In this document: in pieces, positions 41,938 through 50,930 of the stretch
Position numbering within the stretch: the first letter of the stretch is position 1
Layout: every line of letters starts with the position of its first letter
Origin: JADGRF01 sp035274465
GTDB taxonomy: Bacteria; Myxococcota_A; Polyangia; Polyangiales; JAFGIB01
Reading direction: 5' to 3'
Assembly (NCBI GenBank): GCA_035274465.1
Contig: DATEOF010000470.1
Location: 1-64,000, forward strand
Length of the DNA stretch: 64,000 nt
Position numbers and translations under genes: made by a program
Notes under the pieces: generated by a model
What the model was told of the DNA's origin: nothing
The model's database searches: none
The model's input: the letters and a program-made list of their open reading frames with translations, nothing else

Positions 41938-43176
41938 TCACCCGGCCCACTGCTCCATGGGGCCGAGGTCGTCGCCCGACTGGACGTAGAAGACCTTGCC
42001 GTACGTGTCGAGGAGCTCGAGCGCCTTGTCCATGTCTTCGCGCGTGTGGCCGCGCGTCACGTTCAGGCGCAGGCGTTCTTCGCCCTCTTTGCAGCCGGGG
42101 TACGTGATGGGCACCATGTTCACGCCGGACTCGAGCAGCGCGACGTGCATGAACAACGCCTTGCGTTGATCGCGGCACATCACGGGCATGATGTGCGTGT
42201 CGCTCTTGCCCAGGTCGAAGCCGAGCTGGAGCAGGTTCTTGCGCATGTACGCAGATTTCTCGTGCAGCTCGGCCACGAGCGCCGAGCCTTCTTGCTCGAG
42301 GATGTCGAGGATCGCCGACGCGGCCGCGACGATCGGCACGGGCAGCGAGGCGCTGAAGAGGAAGGCGCGCGCGTTGTGCTGCACGTACTCGACGACGTCG
42401 GACTTGCCGAGCAGGATGCCGCCGATGCCACCGAAGGTCTTCGAGAACGTGCTGATCAGCAGCGGCACCCTGCCCTGCATGCCCGTCTCTTCGACCAGGC
42501 CCTTGCCGTACTTGCCCAGCGTACCGGTGCCGTGCGCGTCATCACACAGCAGCACGGCCTCGTAGCGCTCACAGACCTCGACGAACTCGGGGAGCGGCGC
42601 GCGGTCGCCGTCGAGCGAGTAGATGCCCTCCATCAGCACGAGCGCGTTCTTGCGCTGGCGCGTCTTCAGGCAGCGCTCGAGCGAGCGCGCGGAGTTGTGG
42701 TTGAAGTAGCGAACCTCGGGCGCTTGCGTCGGCACGCCGGCAGCCAGGAACGTGCCGTCGAGGATGCAGGCGTGCGAGAGGTTGTCCAACACCAGCGTGG
42801 TGTCACGATCTGCCAGCGCCTGGATCGTACCGACCATCGACTGATAGCCGGTCGTGGACAGTAGACACTTCTCCCAACCGAACCACTGCGCCAACCGCTC
42901 TTCCAGCTCGACGTGTGCGGTGGTGGTGGCTTGCACGCGCGACGAGGACAGACCGCACGCGAAACGTTCGACCGCCGCGCGCGCGGCTTCCTTGGCCTTC
43001 GGGTGCAGGGTGAGCCCGAGGTAGTCGTTCGAGCTGAAGTTGATCACCGGCTTGCCGTACAGCGTGGCGTGAATGCCGCCCGTCTCGTAGGGACGAAAGT
43101 GTGGATAGACCTGCTGCTCGCGCACTTCGCGAATCAGACTCAACCCACTGTAAGCCTTGTCGTCGATCCAGCTCAT
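41938..43176 (-). CDS. Alpha-oxoamine synthase (serine palmitoyltransferase/KBL/BioF family)
   Basis: 412 residues. The family signature is complete: NFSSNDYLGLT, CDDAHGTGTLG (Asp213/His215 hold the PLP ring) and ISTFSKTFGGIGG with the PLP Lys246. These enzymes condense an amino acid with an acyl-CoA, giving ketoglycine, 5-aminolevulinate, KAPA or 3-ketosphinganine. The STFSK form of the lysine motif is closer to serine palmitoyltransferases than to KBL, which would fit the sphingolipids known in myxobacteria, but the substrate is not proven. Confidence 0.8.
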   Translation of the reverse strand: MSWIDDKAYSGLSLIREVREQQVYPHFRPYETGGIHATLYGKPVINFSSNDYLGLTLHPKAKEAARAAVERFACGLSSSRVQATTTAHVELEERLAQWFGWEKCLLSTTGYQSMVGTIQALADRDTTLVLDNLSHACILDGTFLAAGVPTQAPEVRYFNHNSARSLERCLKTRQRKNALVLMEGIYSLDGDRAPLPEFVEVCERYEAVLLCDDAHGTGTLGKYGKGLVEETGMQGRVPLLISTFSKTFGGIGGILLGKSDVVEYVQHNARAFLFSASLPVPIVAAASAILDILEQEGSALVAELHEKSAYMRKNLLQLGFDLGKSDTHIMPVMCRDQRKALFMHVALLESGVNMVPITYPGCKEGEERLRLNVTRGHTREDMDKALELLDTYGKVFYVQSGDDLGPMEQWAG

Positions 43177-43246
43177 GTCCTGTGTCTCCAAGAGTGAAAC
43201 TTGCTGCGATATATCCAATGCCAGGGCCGGTCGCAAGCCGCGTCGC

Positions 43247-43268
43247 ATCGGCCATGTGGCCGATTTTT
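43247..43268 (+). terminator. Hairpin plus T-run in the leader of the radical SAM gene
   Basis: ATCGGCCA (43247-43254) and TGGCCGAT (43257-43264) pair perfectly and are followed at once by TTTT. On the plus strand this is a short intrinsic-terminator shape 77 bases before the radical SAM start. It could be an attenuator, or a dyad operator for either divergent gene. Confidence 0.4.
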
Positions 43269-43344
43269 CGAGGTTTTTGGCTGTTCGGCCAGCCGAACTC
43301 GTGACACGCGGCGCGCGGTCGGCTATGCAGCAGAGCCCAGAAGC

Positions 43345-44217
43345 ATGCGTTACGAAGGCACGATCTACCGCCCGCCCTCCGAGGCCGAGAGCTACATCCT
43401 GCAAGCCACCATCGGCTGCTCCTGGAACAAGTGCGTCTACTGCGACATGTACCGGGAGAAAGAGTTCCGCGTGCGCGAGCTCGCGGAGACTCTGGAAGAT
43501 CTGCGCACGGCTGCGCAGCTGAGCCAGGGGCGCATCGACAAGCTGTTCGTCGCCGATGGCGACGCGCTGGTGCTCGAGCTGCCGCACTGGCGCGCCATCC
43601 TCGAGACCGCGCGCGCTCAGCTGCCGCGGCTCAAGCAGGTGTCGTGCTACGCCACGGCCAAGAACATCCTGAACAAGAGCGACGAGGAGCTGCGCGAGCT
43701 GCGCGAGCTCGGCCTGTCGCTGTTCTACATCGGTCCCGAGTCGGGCGATGATCCGACGCTCAAGCGCATCGCCAAGGGCGCCACGCACGACGACCACGTG
43801 CAGGCCGCACGGCGCGCCAAGGCCGCGGGCTTCCGCATCAGCGTGATCGTGCTGCTCGGCATCGCAGGCGTCGAGCGCTCCCAGGTCCACGCCGAGCGCA
43901 CCGCGGAGCTGGTGACCGCAATGGATCCGGAGTACTTCGCCGCGCTCACCACCTCGGTCGTGCCGAACACGCCGCTGGTCAAGCTGCGCGACAAGGGCTT
44001 CTGGGAGCTGCCGACCGTGCCGCGCATGCTCGAGGAGCTGCGCACGATCGTCGATCTCGCGCGCCCGCGCGACGCGCTGTTCCGCACCAACCACGCCAGC
44101 AACCACCTCGCGCTCGGCGGCCGCCTACCGCGCGATCGCCAGGCGATCGTCGCTGCCATCGACGGCGCACTCGACGGCCGCGTGCGACTGCGTCCGGACT
44201 GGATGCGCGGGCTATGA
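43345..44217 (+). CDS. Radical SAM protein, unknown reaction
   Basis: 290 residues. The iron-sulfur motif is GCSWNKCVYCDMY (C-x4-C-x2-C spacing as read, slightly wider than the usual x3), followed by a TIM-barrel-like sequence with LFVADGDALVL, FYIGPESGDD and GFRISVIVLLGIAG. It resembles the stand-alone Elp3/coproporphyrinogen-like radical SAM proteins annotated only by domain. No substrate domain is obvious. It overlaps the convergent acetyltransferase by six bases. Confidence 0.8.
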   Translation: MRYEGTIYRPPSEAESYILQATIGCSWNKCVYCDMYREKEFRVRELAETLEDLRTAAQLSQGRIDKLFVADGDALVLELPHWRAILETARAQLPRLKQVSCYATAKNILNKSDEELRELRELGLSLFYIGPESGDDPTLKRIAKGATHDDHVQAARRAKAAGFRISVIVLLGIAGVERSQVHAERTAELVTAMDPEYFAALTTSVVPNTPLVKLRDKGFWELPTVPRMLEELRTIVDLARPRDALFRTNHASNHLALGGRLPRDRQAIVAAIDGALDGRVRLRPDWMRGL

Positions 44218-44778
44218 CGCCGTCCGGCGCGTGACGAAGCGAAATGCCACGTCGCCGTGCTCGGCGCGCGACTTCACCTCGCTCGCGCCCGCCTGCGGCA
44301 GCGTCTTGGACCAGAAGCGCATGGCGCGCGAGTTGTCGTGCAGCACGCGCAGCTGCCAGCGGCCGGCGTAGCGCCCCAGCACGAGCTCGAGCGCGCGGCG
44401 GCTGAGGCTCGTGCCGCGCAAGGCGTGGATCACGAAGAATTCGGCGATCGTCAGCTCGGCGTCCTCCGGCATGTACTTGAACGGCCGCAGACCGATGCAG
44501 GCAAAGCCGACCGGCCGCTCGTCGTGCACGATGACGTGCGTGCGCTGGTACGGCTGGCGCGCCTCGAGCAGCGGCTCGACGCTCGGACGCAAGTTCGCGC
44601 TCGGAGTTTCTTCCGCCAGCCAATCACCGACCAGATCCGGCTGCCAGCGGCCCTGGGCCGACAGGACGTAGAAATCGGTGTCGTAGCCCGTGAGCTCGTG
44701 CACGTACATCGGCCAGACGTTGCGAAAGAACTCCGCTGCCGTGGCGTCGCGCCAGGCATCGAGTAGCACCACGCTCAT
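44212..44778 (-). CDS. GNAT-family acetyltransferase
   Basis: 188 residues. The fold is suggested by VIVHDERPVGFACIGLRP, ELTIAEFFVIHALRGTSLSRRALELVL (acetyl-CoA loop region, with R-G-T-S-L-S-R-R in place of a canonical Q/R-x-x-G-x-G/A) and RVLHDNSRAMRFWSKTLP near the end, a typical GNAT C-terminal motif. The acceptor is unknown. Confidence 0.75.
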   Translation of the reverse strand: MSVVLLDAWRDATAAEFFRNVWPMYVHELTGYDTDFYVLSAQGRWQPDLVGDWLAEETPSANLRPSVEPLLEARQPYQRTHVIVHDERPVGFACIGLRPFKYMPEDAELTIAEFFVIHALRGTSLSRRALELVLGRYAGRWQLRVLHDNSRAMRFWSKTLPQAGASEVKSRAEHGDVAFRFVTRRTAS

Positions 44779-44880
44779 GAATCACCCCGAGGCGTAACCC
44801 ATGCCCGATCCAGCGCACTCCGACAAGTCGAACGCGTCACCGTGTGTGTTACACCTCGCCGGAGAAGGCCGAGGAGACCC

Positions 44881-45678
44881 ATGACCGAACTGCTACACGT
44901 CCAGACGCTCGATCACGTGCGCACGCTGCGGATCGACCGACCCAAGGTCAAGAACGCGATCAACGCCGAGCTGGCCTGGGCGGTGATCGGCGCGGTCGAG
45001 GACGCGGCCAGGGACGACGACGTGTGGGTGTTGGCGATCACGGGCACTGGCGACGCGTTCTGCGCCGGCCTCGACCTCAAAGGCTTCGGCGAGGGGCTCG
45101 GCCCACGCTCGCCGCAGAGCGCGCTGCTGGACGATCTGGACTGGGTCGGCCGCTTCTTCTGGACGCTGCGCGAGGGCTGCGACAAGCCGATCGTCGCAGG
45201 CATCAACGGCGTCGCGGTCGGAGCCGGGCTCGCGCTCGCCCTGGCGGCCGACATCCGCATCGTCGCCCGGAGCGCGCGCCTGATGGCAGGCTACCCGCGC
45301 ATCGGTGGATCACCCGACGGCGGCCTGACGTTCAGCTTGCCTCAGGCGCTCGGCTACGAGCAGGCCATGCGCTTCTTGCTCGAAAACCGCAGCGTGGAGG
45401 GCGCCGAGGCGGTGGCGCTCGGCTTGTGCGGCGAGGTCGTGGAGGACGCCGAGCTGCCTACGCGGTTGGCAGCCTATTGCCGAGGACTGACCGAACGCTC
45501 GCCGATCACCATGCGTTTGACCAAGCGCGGCTTGGTGTCCGCGACGCGCAGCGTGGATCTGCAGGCGCAACTACGCTTCGAGCTCGCGAACATTCGACGA
45601 GCGTTCGGCAGCGAAGACGGCCGCGAGGCGCGCGCAGCGTTCCTGGAGAAGCGCCCGCCGGTGTTCAAAGGTCGCTGA
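44881..45678 (+). CDS. Enoyl-CoA hydratase/isomerase family protein
   Basis: 265 residues behind a GAGGAGA site. Oxyanion-hole segments GTGDAFCAGLDLKGFG and INGVAVGAGLALALAADIRI are clear. The YPRIGGSPDGGLTFSLPQALG segment has Asp in the position before GG, again outside the classical hydratase pattern. It is the third crotonase-fold gene of the window and is not part of an obvious fatty-acid operon. Confidence 0.85.
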   Translation: MTELLHVQTLDHVRTLRIDRPKVKNAINAELAWAVIGAVEDAARDDDVWVLAITGTGDAFCAGLDLKGFGEGLGPRSPQSALLDDLDWVGRFFWTLREGCDKPIVAGINGVAVGAGLALALAADIRIVARSARLMAGYPRIGGSPDGGLTFSLPQALGYEQAMRFLLENRSVEGAEAVALGLCGEVVEDAELPTRLAAYCRGLTERSPITMRLTKRGLVSATRSVDLQAQLRFELANIRRAFGSEDGREARAAFLEKRPPVFKGR

Positions 45679-46052
45679 GCCAAACCGCCCGCGCCTCGCC
45701 TGCACTTCTGACGCCTGCGCTCGCGCGAGCGGTGCCCGACTCGCGGACATATCATCGCGCCCGTTCGACGCCCGGTTTGCGGCGAGATCGGCGAATTCCG
45801 CGCGATCGAGCCGCATTCTCTGAGTGCGCCGCGCACGGACGACCAACACTGCATGTCTCACCTATCCGGGCCACGACCTAACAGCAATGCGCCCTGTTAG
45901 ATGCTCGTGTGCGCTAACTATTTTGCGAAACGCCTGACATAACACTGCAGAGTTGGCTGCCGCAGCGTCGCGTTAGTTCTAGAATCAGCGGGTCGAAGGA
46001 CCGATCGCAACGCTGCGATCAGGGGATTGCGGACTTCGCCAGGGAGGAACCC
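45679..46052. other. 374-base intergenic region with two short inverted repeats
   Basis: No credible gene was found on either strand. CTAACAG (45878-45884) pairs with CTGTTAG (45894-45900) and may mark the end of the upstream transcript. GATCGCA and TGCGATC (46003-46020, four-base spacer) lie 33 bases before the CocE-like gene and could be an operator. The ribosome site of that gene (GGGAGGAA) is just upstream of 46053. Confidence 0.5.
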
Positions 46053-47882
46053 ATGCTGCGGCCAGTTTGGTGGACCGGCACTGTGCTGTTCTCCGCCTTG
46101 TTTCTGTGCGCCTGTGATGCGTCGGGAGTCACGATGATCAATCCGCTCGGCGGCCCGGGATCGGGCTCGGCGGGCAGCGCAAATACAGTCGATGGAGGCA
46201 TCGGCGGCGCACGAATATCCAAACCAGGACAGTATGCGGGCTACAGCCAAGCTGTGTACCCCGGTTACGGCCAAACTTCACAGTACGTGAGCATGCGCGA
46301 CGGAACCAAGCTCGCGCTCGATCTCTACCGACCCAAGAACGACAAGGGTGAGGTCGTCGACAAACCGTTGCCGGTGTTGTGGCTGCATACGCCATTCAAT
46401 CGTCGCACGTACATGGGCGGCTCGACGCTCGAGAACTATCCGGGCTTCGCCTCGCGTCTGGTCGCGTACGGCTATGTCGTTGCGATCGTGGATTTCCGCG
46501 GCTTGTATGCATCATACGGCAGCAACATCGCCAATCAACGCGGCGAGTGGTTGGAGCCCGCGCGCTGGGATGCGTACGACATCACGGAGTGGTTGGCGAC
46601 CCAGCCCTGGAGCAACGGGCGCATCGGCATGTTCGGCTGCGGTGCAGCGGGCAGCAGTCAGCTGCAAGCTGCGAGTACCAAGCCGCCGCACCTGCAGGCG
46701 ATCTTCCCGCTGAGTTGTGAGTTCGACGCGTATTCCGATGCAGTGCCGGGCGGCATTTCGCCCCCGAAGGGCACGGCGCCGATGCCTGTCGGGGACGTGC
46801 CGGCTGCGCAGCGCGACGCAATGGCAGCGCCGGTGGATGGCGATGACTCGCGCGGCATGCTGAACGAGGCGATCGCGCAGCACTCCAAAAACGTCGACAG
46901 CCCGGGTTATGTCCCTTTTCGCGACAGCGTCGGCGAGAATGTCGCGAAGCCCTGGTGGACCGAGAGCAGTCCAAACAGCTATCTCGAAGCGATGCAGCTC
47001 TCGAAGGTGGCGATCTACTTCGCTGCCAATTGGGACGAAGTCGGTAAATCCGGCCCGTTCTTCGCGTTCAGCAACGTCAAGAATCCGGTGAAGCTGATCA
47101 TCGGCCCGGCCAAGCAATGCGACTGGGCGACGGTCAAGAGCGACACAGGTTTCGATCTGATGATCGAAGAGCTGCGCTTCTTCGACTACTGGCTAAAGGA
47201 TGTAGACAACGAGGTGATGACCGAACCGCAGGTCCACTTCTACACGTACAACGCGCCCAAAGGCATGGAGTGGCAGAGCTCGGTTCGCTGGCCGATGCTG
47301 AACGAGCAACGCACCCGCTACTACCTCGGTGAAAAAACCTTGGCGATCGGCCCGGCGCCCGACGGCAAGGACGAGATCAAGGTCGACTATTCGGTGACGC
47401 CGGAGACCGCCGCGCAAAAGGGCCTGGTCTACGAGACGGAGCAGCTCGCTACCGACCTGCAGATCACCGGCCACCCCTCGATGGAGCTGTGGGTGTCATC
47501 GACTGCCAACGACGGTGACTTCGTGGCGACGCTGCAGGATGTCGCGGCGGACGGCACGGTCGCGTCGTACAACGTGAGCGGCCGCTTGCGCGCGAGCCAC
47601 CGCAAGCTGGCCCAGGCGCCGTACAACAACCTCGGCCTTCCGTGGCATCGCAGCTTCGAGCAGGATGCGCAGCAGCTGATGCCCGGCGAGCCGGCGCAGC
47701 TCCTGTTCGACCTGTTGCCGATCTCGATCATCATCAAGGCCGAGCACAAGCTCCGGCTGGTGCTGACGTTCTCGGCTGGTGCCCTCACGCCGCGCGTGGA
47801 TCCAGCCCCGATGGTCAGCGTCTACCGAGACGGCCTGCACCGCTCGGCGCTGATCCTGCCGGTGGTGCGCACCGGGCTCTAG
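46053..47882 (+). CDS. CocE/NonD-family lipoprotein with degenerate catalytic triad
   Basis: 609 residues. A signal peptide and lipobox (LFLCAC) are followed by the CocE/X-prolyl dipeptidyl peptidase layout: an alpha/beta-hydrolase domain starting VSMRDGTKLALDLYRP, a helical cap, and a C-terminal jelly roll (ITGHPSMELWVSSTANDGDFVATLQDV). The nucleophile elbow, usually G-x-S-Y-x-G, reads GMFGCGAAGSS, with Gly where Ser should be. The histidine loop, usually GPWxHG, reads IGPAKQCDW without His. The Asp region NWDEVGKSG is kept. It is therefore probably not an active esterase of the usual type. Confidence 0.8.
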   Translation: MLRPVWWTGTVLFSALFLCACDASGVTMINPLGGPGSGSAGSANTVDGGIGGARISKPGQYAGYSQAVYPGYGQTSQYVSMRDGTKLALDLYRPKNDKGEVVDKPLPVLWLHTPFNRRTYMGGSTLENYPGFASRLVAYGYVVAIVDFRGLYASYGSNIANQRGEWLEPARWDAYDITEWLATQPWSNGRIGMFGCGAAGSSQLQAASTKPPHLQAIFPLSCEFDAYSDAVPGGISPPKGTAPMPVGDVPAAQRDAMAAPVDGDDSRGMLNEAIAQHSKNVDSPGYVPFRDSVGENVAKPWWTESSPNSYLEAMQLSKVAIYFAANWDEVGKSGPFFAFSNVKNPVKLIIGPAKQCDWATVKSDTGFDLMIEELRFFDYWLKDVDNEVMTEPQVHFYTYNAPKGMEWQSSVRWPMLNEQRTRYYLGEKTLAIGPAPDGKDEIKVDYSVTPETAAQKGLVYETEQLATDLQITGHPSMELWVSSTANDGDFVATLQDVAADGTVASYNVSGRLRASHRKLAQAPYNNLGLPWHRSFEQDAQQLMPGEPAQLLFDLLPISIIIKAEHKLRLVLTFSAGALTPRVDPAPMVSVYRDGLHRSALILPVVRTGL

Positions 47883-48085
47883 CGACCATTCTGTTTCAAA
47901 ACGCTACAGCGCAGCCCCGACCCAGGGATGTCGCTCGACATGCCGATCGACCGCGGCGGAGTTACGTAACACTTCGTGCTGCTCTACCTGACATGGGATA
48001 CGACGATCATCGATCACGCCGAGCTGCAGTGATCGAGAGCACGACAAAACTGTCGAAATGACCACGCAGCCATCAGCGGCGCGCG

Positions 48086-48823
48086 CTACTTGGCGGTCGC
48101 CTGGTACTGCTTCATCTGCGCGTTCAGCTGAGGCACAACCGCGAGCGTCGCGTCCACGACGGCGTCGCCGTACTTCGCGCGCATCTCCTTCATATTCGCC
48201 ATGTCCCGCATCTGAACTTGGGCCTGCTTGATCTCCTCGAGTTGCTTGTTCATCTGCTCCCGCTGATCGGCGGGTGCGGTCTTCGCGAATTGCTCGAGCT
48301 TTGCGACTTGCTCCTTCGACTCCGCCGACGTCGCTTGCTCGAGTCCCTTTTGCATTTGCTCTTGCATCTGCGCCTGGATCGTCAGCTCTTTGAGAGCGGT
48401 CAGCTCCTCGTCGGAGAGACCACTCTCCGCCTTGGCGTTGTCCATGGCCGTCTTCGCCTCTGTGCCCAGGCCGTGGAGCTCGAGCGCGGTGCGCGCAAAG
48501 CCGGTGACGCCTTCGTGCTGTCCCGCTTTCTCCTTCGCCTTGTACTCTTCGCTGTGCTCACCGAAACGCTTGAGCATGTCGAGCCAGCGCTGGTTGTAGC
48601 CGACGTACGCTTTCAGCTTGCCCGCCGGATCGGACTTGAGCGACGCGATCGCCTTCGCCTCCTTGACCGCCGGATCATCGGCCTTCGGCGCCGCTTCGCT
48701 GGGTGCGGCTTGCTCCGCCGGTGCACTGGGGGCCGGAGGCGCGCTGGCCGCTGACTTGTCGTGCTCGACCTTGTTGCAGGCGAAGCACATCCCCACGAGA
48801 CATCCAATCCAAAGCTTTTTCAT
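48086..48823 (-). CDS. Lipoprotein with helical, coiled-coil-like body
   Basis: 245 residues. A short signal peptide ends GMCFAC. A Pro/Ala linker leads to a long, charged, helix-forming region rich in Gln, Glu, Lys and Met (QAQMQEQMQKGLEQATSAES). The 203 bases separating it from the CocE-like gene hold no recognisable feature. No family recognised; it may be a periplasmic scaffold. Confidence 0.65.
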   Translation of the reverse strand: MKKLWIGCLVGMCFACNKVEHDKSAASAPPAPSAPAEQAAPSEAAPKADDPAVKEAKAIASLKSDPAGKLKAYVGYNQRWLDMLKRFGEHSEEYKAKEKAGQHEGVTGFARTALELHGLGTEAKTAMDNAKAESGLSDEELTALKELTIQAQMQEQMQKGLEQATSAESKEQVAKLEQFAKTAPADQREQMNKQLEEIKQAQVQMRDMANMKEMRAKYGDAVVDATLAVVPQLNAQMKQYQATAK

Positions 48824-48917
48824 GCGAAACCCTCCCCGCGTGCGCCGAGGCGCAAGACGCGGCGTAGCATAGTCGAGGGTGCTCGCGTGCCGCGAGAAGC
48901 GGCGGGGACATGCGTGC

Positions 48918-49499
48918 CTAGAAATCCTCGAACCGCAGCGCGACGTTGCTGCGCGGGTTCTGCCTCACGAAACGGCCCAGCACGGCGTAGAGATCGTCGG
49001 GGGTCTGCGAAGCGTCGGCCCGGGCGAGCATGCCGGGGCGTTCGGCGCTCCATTCGCTGCGATGGCGTTCGAGCAGCGCGGAGGCCAGCGCGAACACCAC
49101 GGCGTCGAGTTGATCGGCGCGTGCGGGCGTGGGCGCGGACAGCGAGTCGCTGGTTCCGGTGTTGTCCCAGTACACCACGCTGACCGTGCGGGCCGTGACG
49201 GCCGCCACGGTCACGATCGCCGCCGGGCGCAGCTGCTTCTGGGTGACTTCCTGGAGCGACACCACCTGCATGCCGGGCTGGGCGTTCAGCGAGGCGCGCA
49301 AACCGCTGGCCGCGCGCAGCCCACCGGCAGACTCCATCACCAGCAGCACGGCCCGCCGGGCTGGTGCCGCTGCGGGCTTCTCGGCTGTGACCGCCGCGGG
49401 GGGTGGGTTGGGCCGCAGCTCTTGCGCCGCCAACAGCTGCGGGTTCGCGACTCCGCACGTCAGGGCTACCACCACGAACGCCAGCGTCCAGCAACGCAT
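48918..49499 (-). CDS. Secreted protein of unknown function
   Basis: 193 residues with a signal peptide (LAFVVVALTCGVANPQLLAAQ). The rest contains ARRAVLLVMESAGGLRAASGLRASL and AAIVTVAAVTARTVSVVYWDN, alternating strand-like and helical segments. No motif was recognised. It lies 41 bases downstream of the start-distal end of the alpha/beta hydrolase gene on the same strand and may be in its operon. Confidence 0.6.
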   Translation of the reverse strand: MRCWTLAFVVVALTCGVANPQLLAAQELRPNPPPAAVTAEKPAAAPARRAVLLVMESAGGLRAASGLRASLNAQPGMQVVSLQEVTQKQLRPAAIVTVAAVTARTVSVVYWDNTGTSDSLSAPTPARADQLDAVVFALASALLERHRSEWSAERPGMLARADASQTPDDLYAVLGRFVRQNPRSNVALRFEDF

Positions 49500-49540
49500 G
49501 CCGCGAGTGTAGCGCAAAGCGACGTCCCAGCTAGAGGGGA

Positions 49541-50422
49541 TCAACCCGCCAGGAAACCCCGCACCGCGGCCAACACTTGAGGCAGCTGATCGTGGTGCAC
49601 CCAGTGACCGGCCTTTTCGATCGCCACGACTTTCGCGTCCTTGAGGCGCCCGGCCCGACCATCGCGCTCCGGGTCACCCGCCCAGCTCTCGGTGCCGCGG
49701 ATCAGCAACGTGGGGCAGGCGATGTTACCCCAGAGCTCCGCCATCTCGGCTTCGTTGAACAGGTAAGGTGAGTGAGCACGCACGTAGTTATCGAACTTCC
49801 AGGAATATGTGCCGTCTTCGTTCTGATTGACACCATGTGATGTCAGGTGCCGCGCCTGCGCGTCGCTGAGGAACGGATTGGCCTCGCGCATACGCGCCAC
49901 CGCCTCATCGATCTTGGGGTACTTGCGCGGCTCGCGACCCGCCAGCTCGCGCAGCTGTGCGATCCACTCCTGCATGCGCTGCGCAGCGGTACGCTTGCTG
50001 CGCGAGGCGATCCAGGCCAGCGGCGGGCCGAAGCCCTCGATCGACACCAGCTTCTTCACCGACTCCGGATAGATGCCCGAGTACTGCATCGCGATGTGAC
50101 CGCCGAGCGAGTGTCCGATGATGGTCAGCGGCGCGAGCTTCTTCTGATGGATCAGCTGCGCGATGTCGTAGACATAGTCGACCAGTGGATAGGTCCCACC
50201 GATCACCCATTGCGAGTCGCCGTGGCCGCGCAGGTCCGGCGCGATGATGTGATAGTCGGCGCGCAACGCTTCGGCGATCCAGTCCCAGTTGCGACAGTGA
50301 TCGCGGTTGCCGTGCACGAGCAGGAGCGGCGGCGCCCCTTCGTTGCCCCAGTCGACGTAGTGCAGACGCAGGCGCTGCGAGTAGTAAGTGTGCGACGTGG
50401 GCCCGATCAGCGGAGGCGTCAT
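49541..50422 (-). CDS. Alpha/beta hydrolase
   Basis: 293 residues. LLLVHGNRDHCRNWDWIAEAL (oxyanion region) and APDLRGHGDS are typical. The nucleophile elbow GHSLGG gives the Ser, the C-terminal GHWVHHDQLP gives the His, and IACPTLLIRGTESW precedes the likely Asp. The fold covers esterases, epoxide hydrolases and dehalogenases; the residue before the Asp site does not decide which. Confidence 0.85.
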   Translation of the reverse strand: MTPPLIGPTSHTYYSQRLRLHYVDWGNEGAPPLLLVHGNRDHCRNWDWIAEALRADYHIIAPDLRGHGDSQWVIGGTYPLVDYVYDIAQLIHQKKLAPLTIIGHSLGGHIAMQYSGIYPESVKKLVSIEGFGPPLAWIASRSKRTAAQRMQEWIAQLRELAGREPRKYPKIDEAVARMREANPFLSDAQARHLTSHGVNQNEDGTYSWKFDNYVRAHSPYLFNEAEMAELWGNIACPTLLIRGTESWAGDPERDGRAGRLKDAKVVAIEKAGHWVHHDQLPQVLAAVRGFLAG

Positions 50423-50447
50423 GCCCCGGTTATAAGCCGAATCAGCG

Positions 50448-50918
50448 TCAGATCCACTTGTCGAACGTCTTGAGCAGCAGGAAGGTCTCACTGCTCTGGA
50501 TGCCCGGGACGCTGGCCAGCGACTCGGACAGGAAGCGGATCAGGCCGTCGTTGGACGAGACCAGCACTTCCGCCAGCAGGTCATAGCGGCCCGTCACGAT
50601 GGCCACGCTGCGCACCTCGGGCAGGCGGCTGACGTCGCGCGCCCGATCTTCCAGCTGCCGGCTCTCCTGCACCTTCATGCCGATGGTGCACAGCTGATGA
50701 CCGGGAATGATCTGCGGGTTGACCAGCGCCGAGATGCGGAACACGCCGGCTTCCATGAGCTTGCGCAGGCGCAGCCGCACCGTGCCCTCGGTGATCCCGA
50801 GCTTGGCCGCTATCGCCGAGTTGTTGGCGCGGCCATCTTCACGCAGGAGCTCGATGATGCCGCGATCAGTCGCGTCGAGCTCGTGCGTGGTCTGGCCTTC
50901 GGTCTGTGAAGCACGCAT
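50448..50918 (-). CDS. Lrp/AsnC-family transcriptional regulator
   Basis: 156 residues. The helix-turn-helix starts LDATDRGIIELLREDGRANNSAIAAKLGITEGTVRLRLRKL, and a ligand-binding RAM domain follows (SRLPEVRSVAIVTGRYDLLAEVLV). The alanine dehydrogenase gene lies 12 bases away on the same strand and is the likely target, as in other bacteria where an Lrp-type regulator senses alanine. Confidence 0.9.
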   Translation of the reverse strand: MRASQTEGQTTHELDATDRGIIELLREDGRANNSAIAAKLGITEGTVRLRLRKLMEAGVFRISALVNPQIIPGHQLCTIGMKVQESRQLEDRARDVSRLPEVRSVAIVTGRYDLLAEVLVSSNDGLIRFLSESLASVPGIQSSETFLLLKTFDKWI

Positions 50919-50930
50919 GACCGACAGTAT

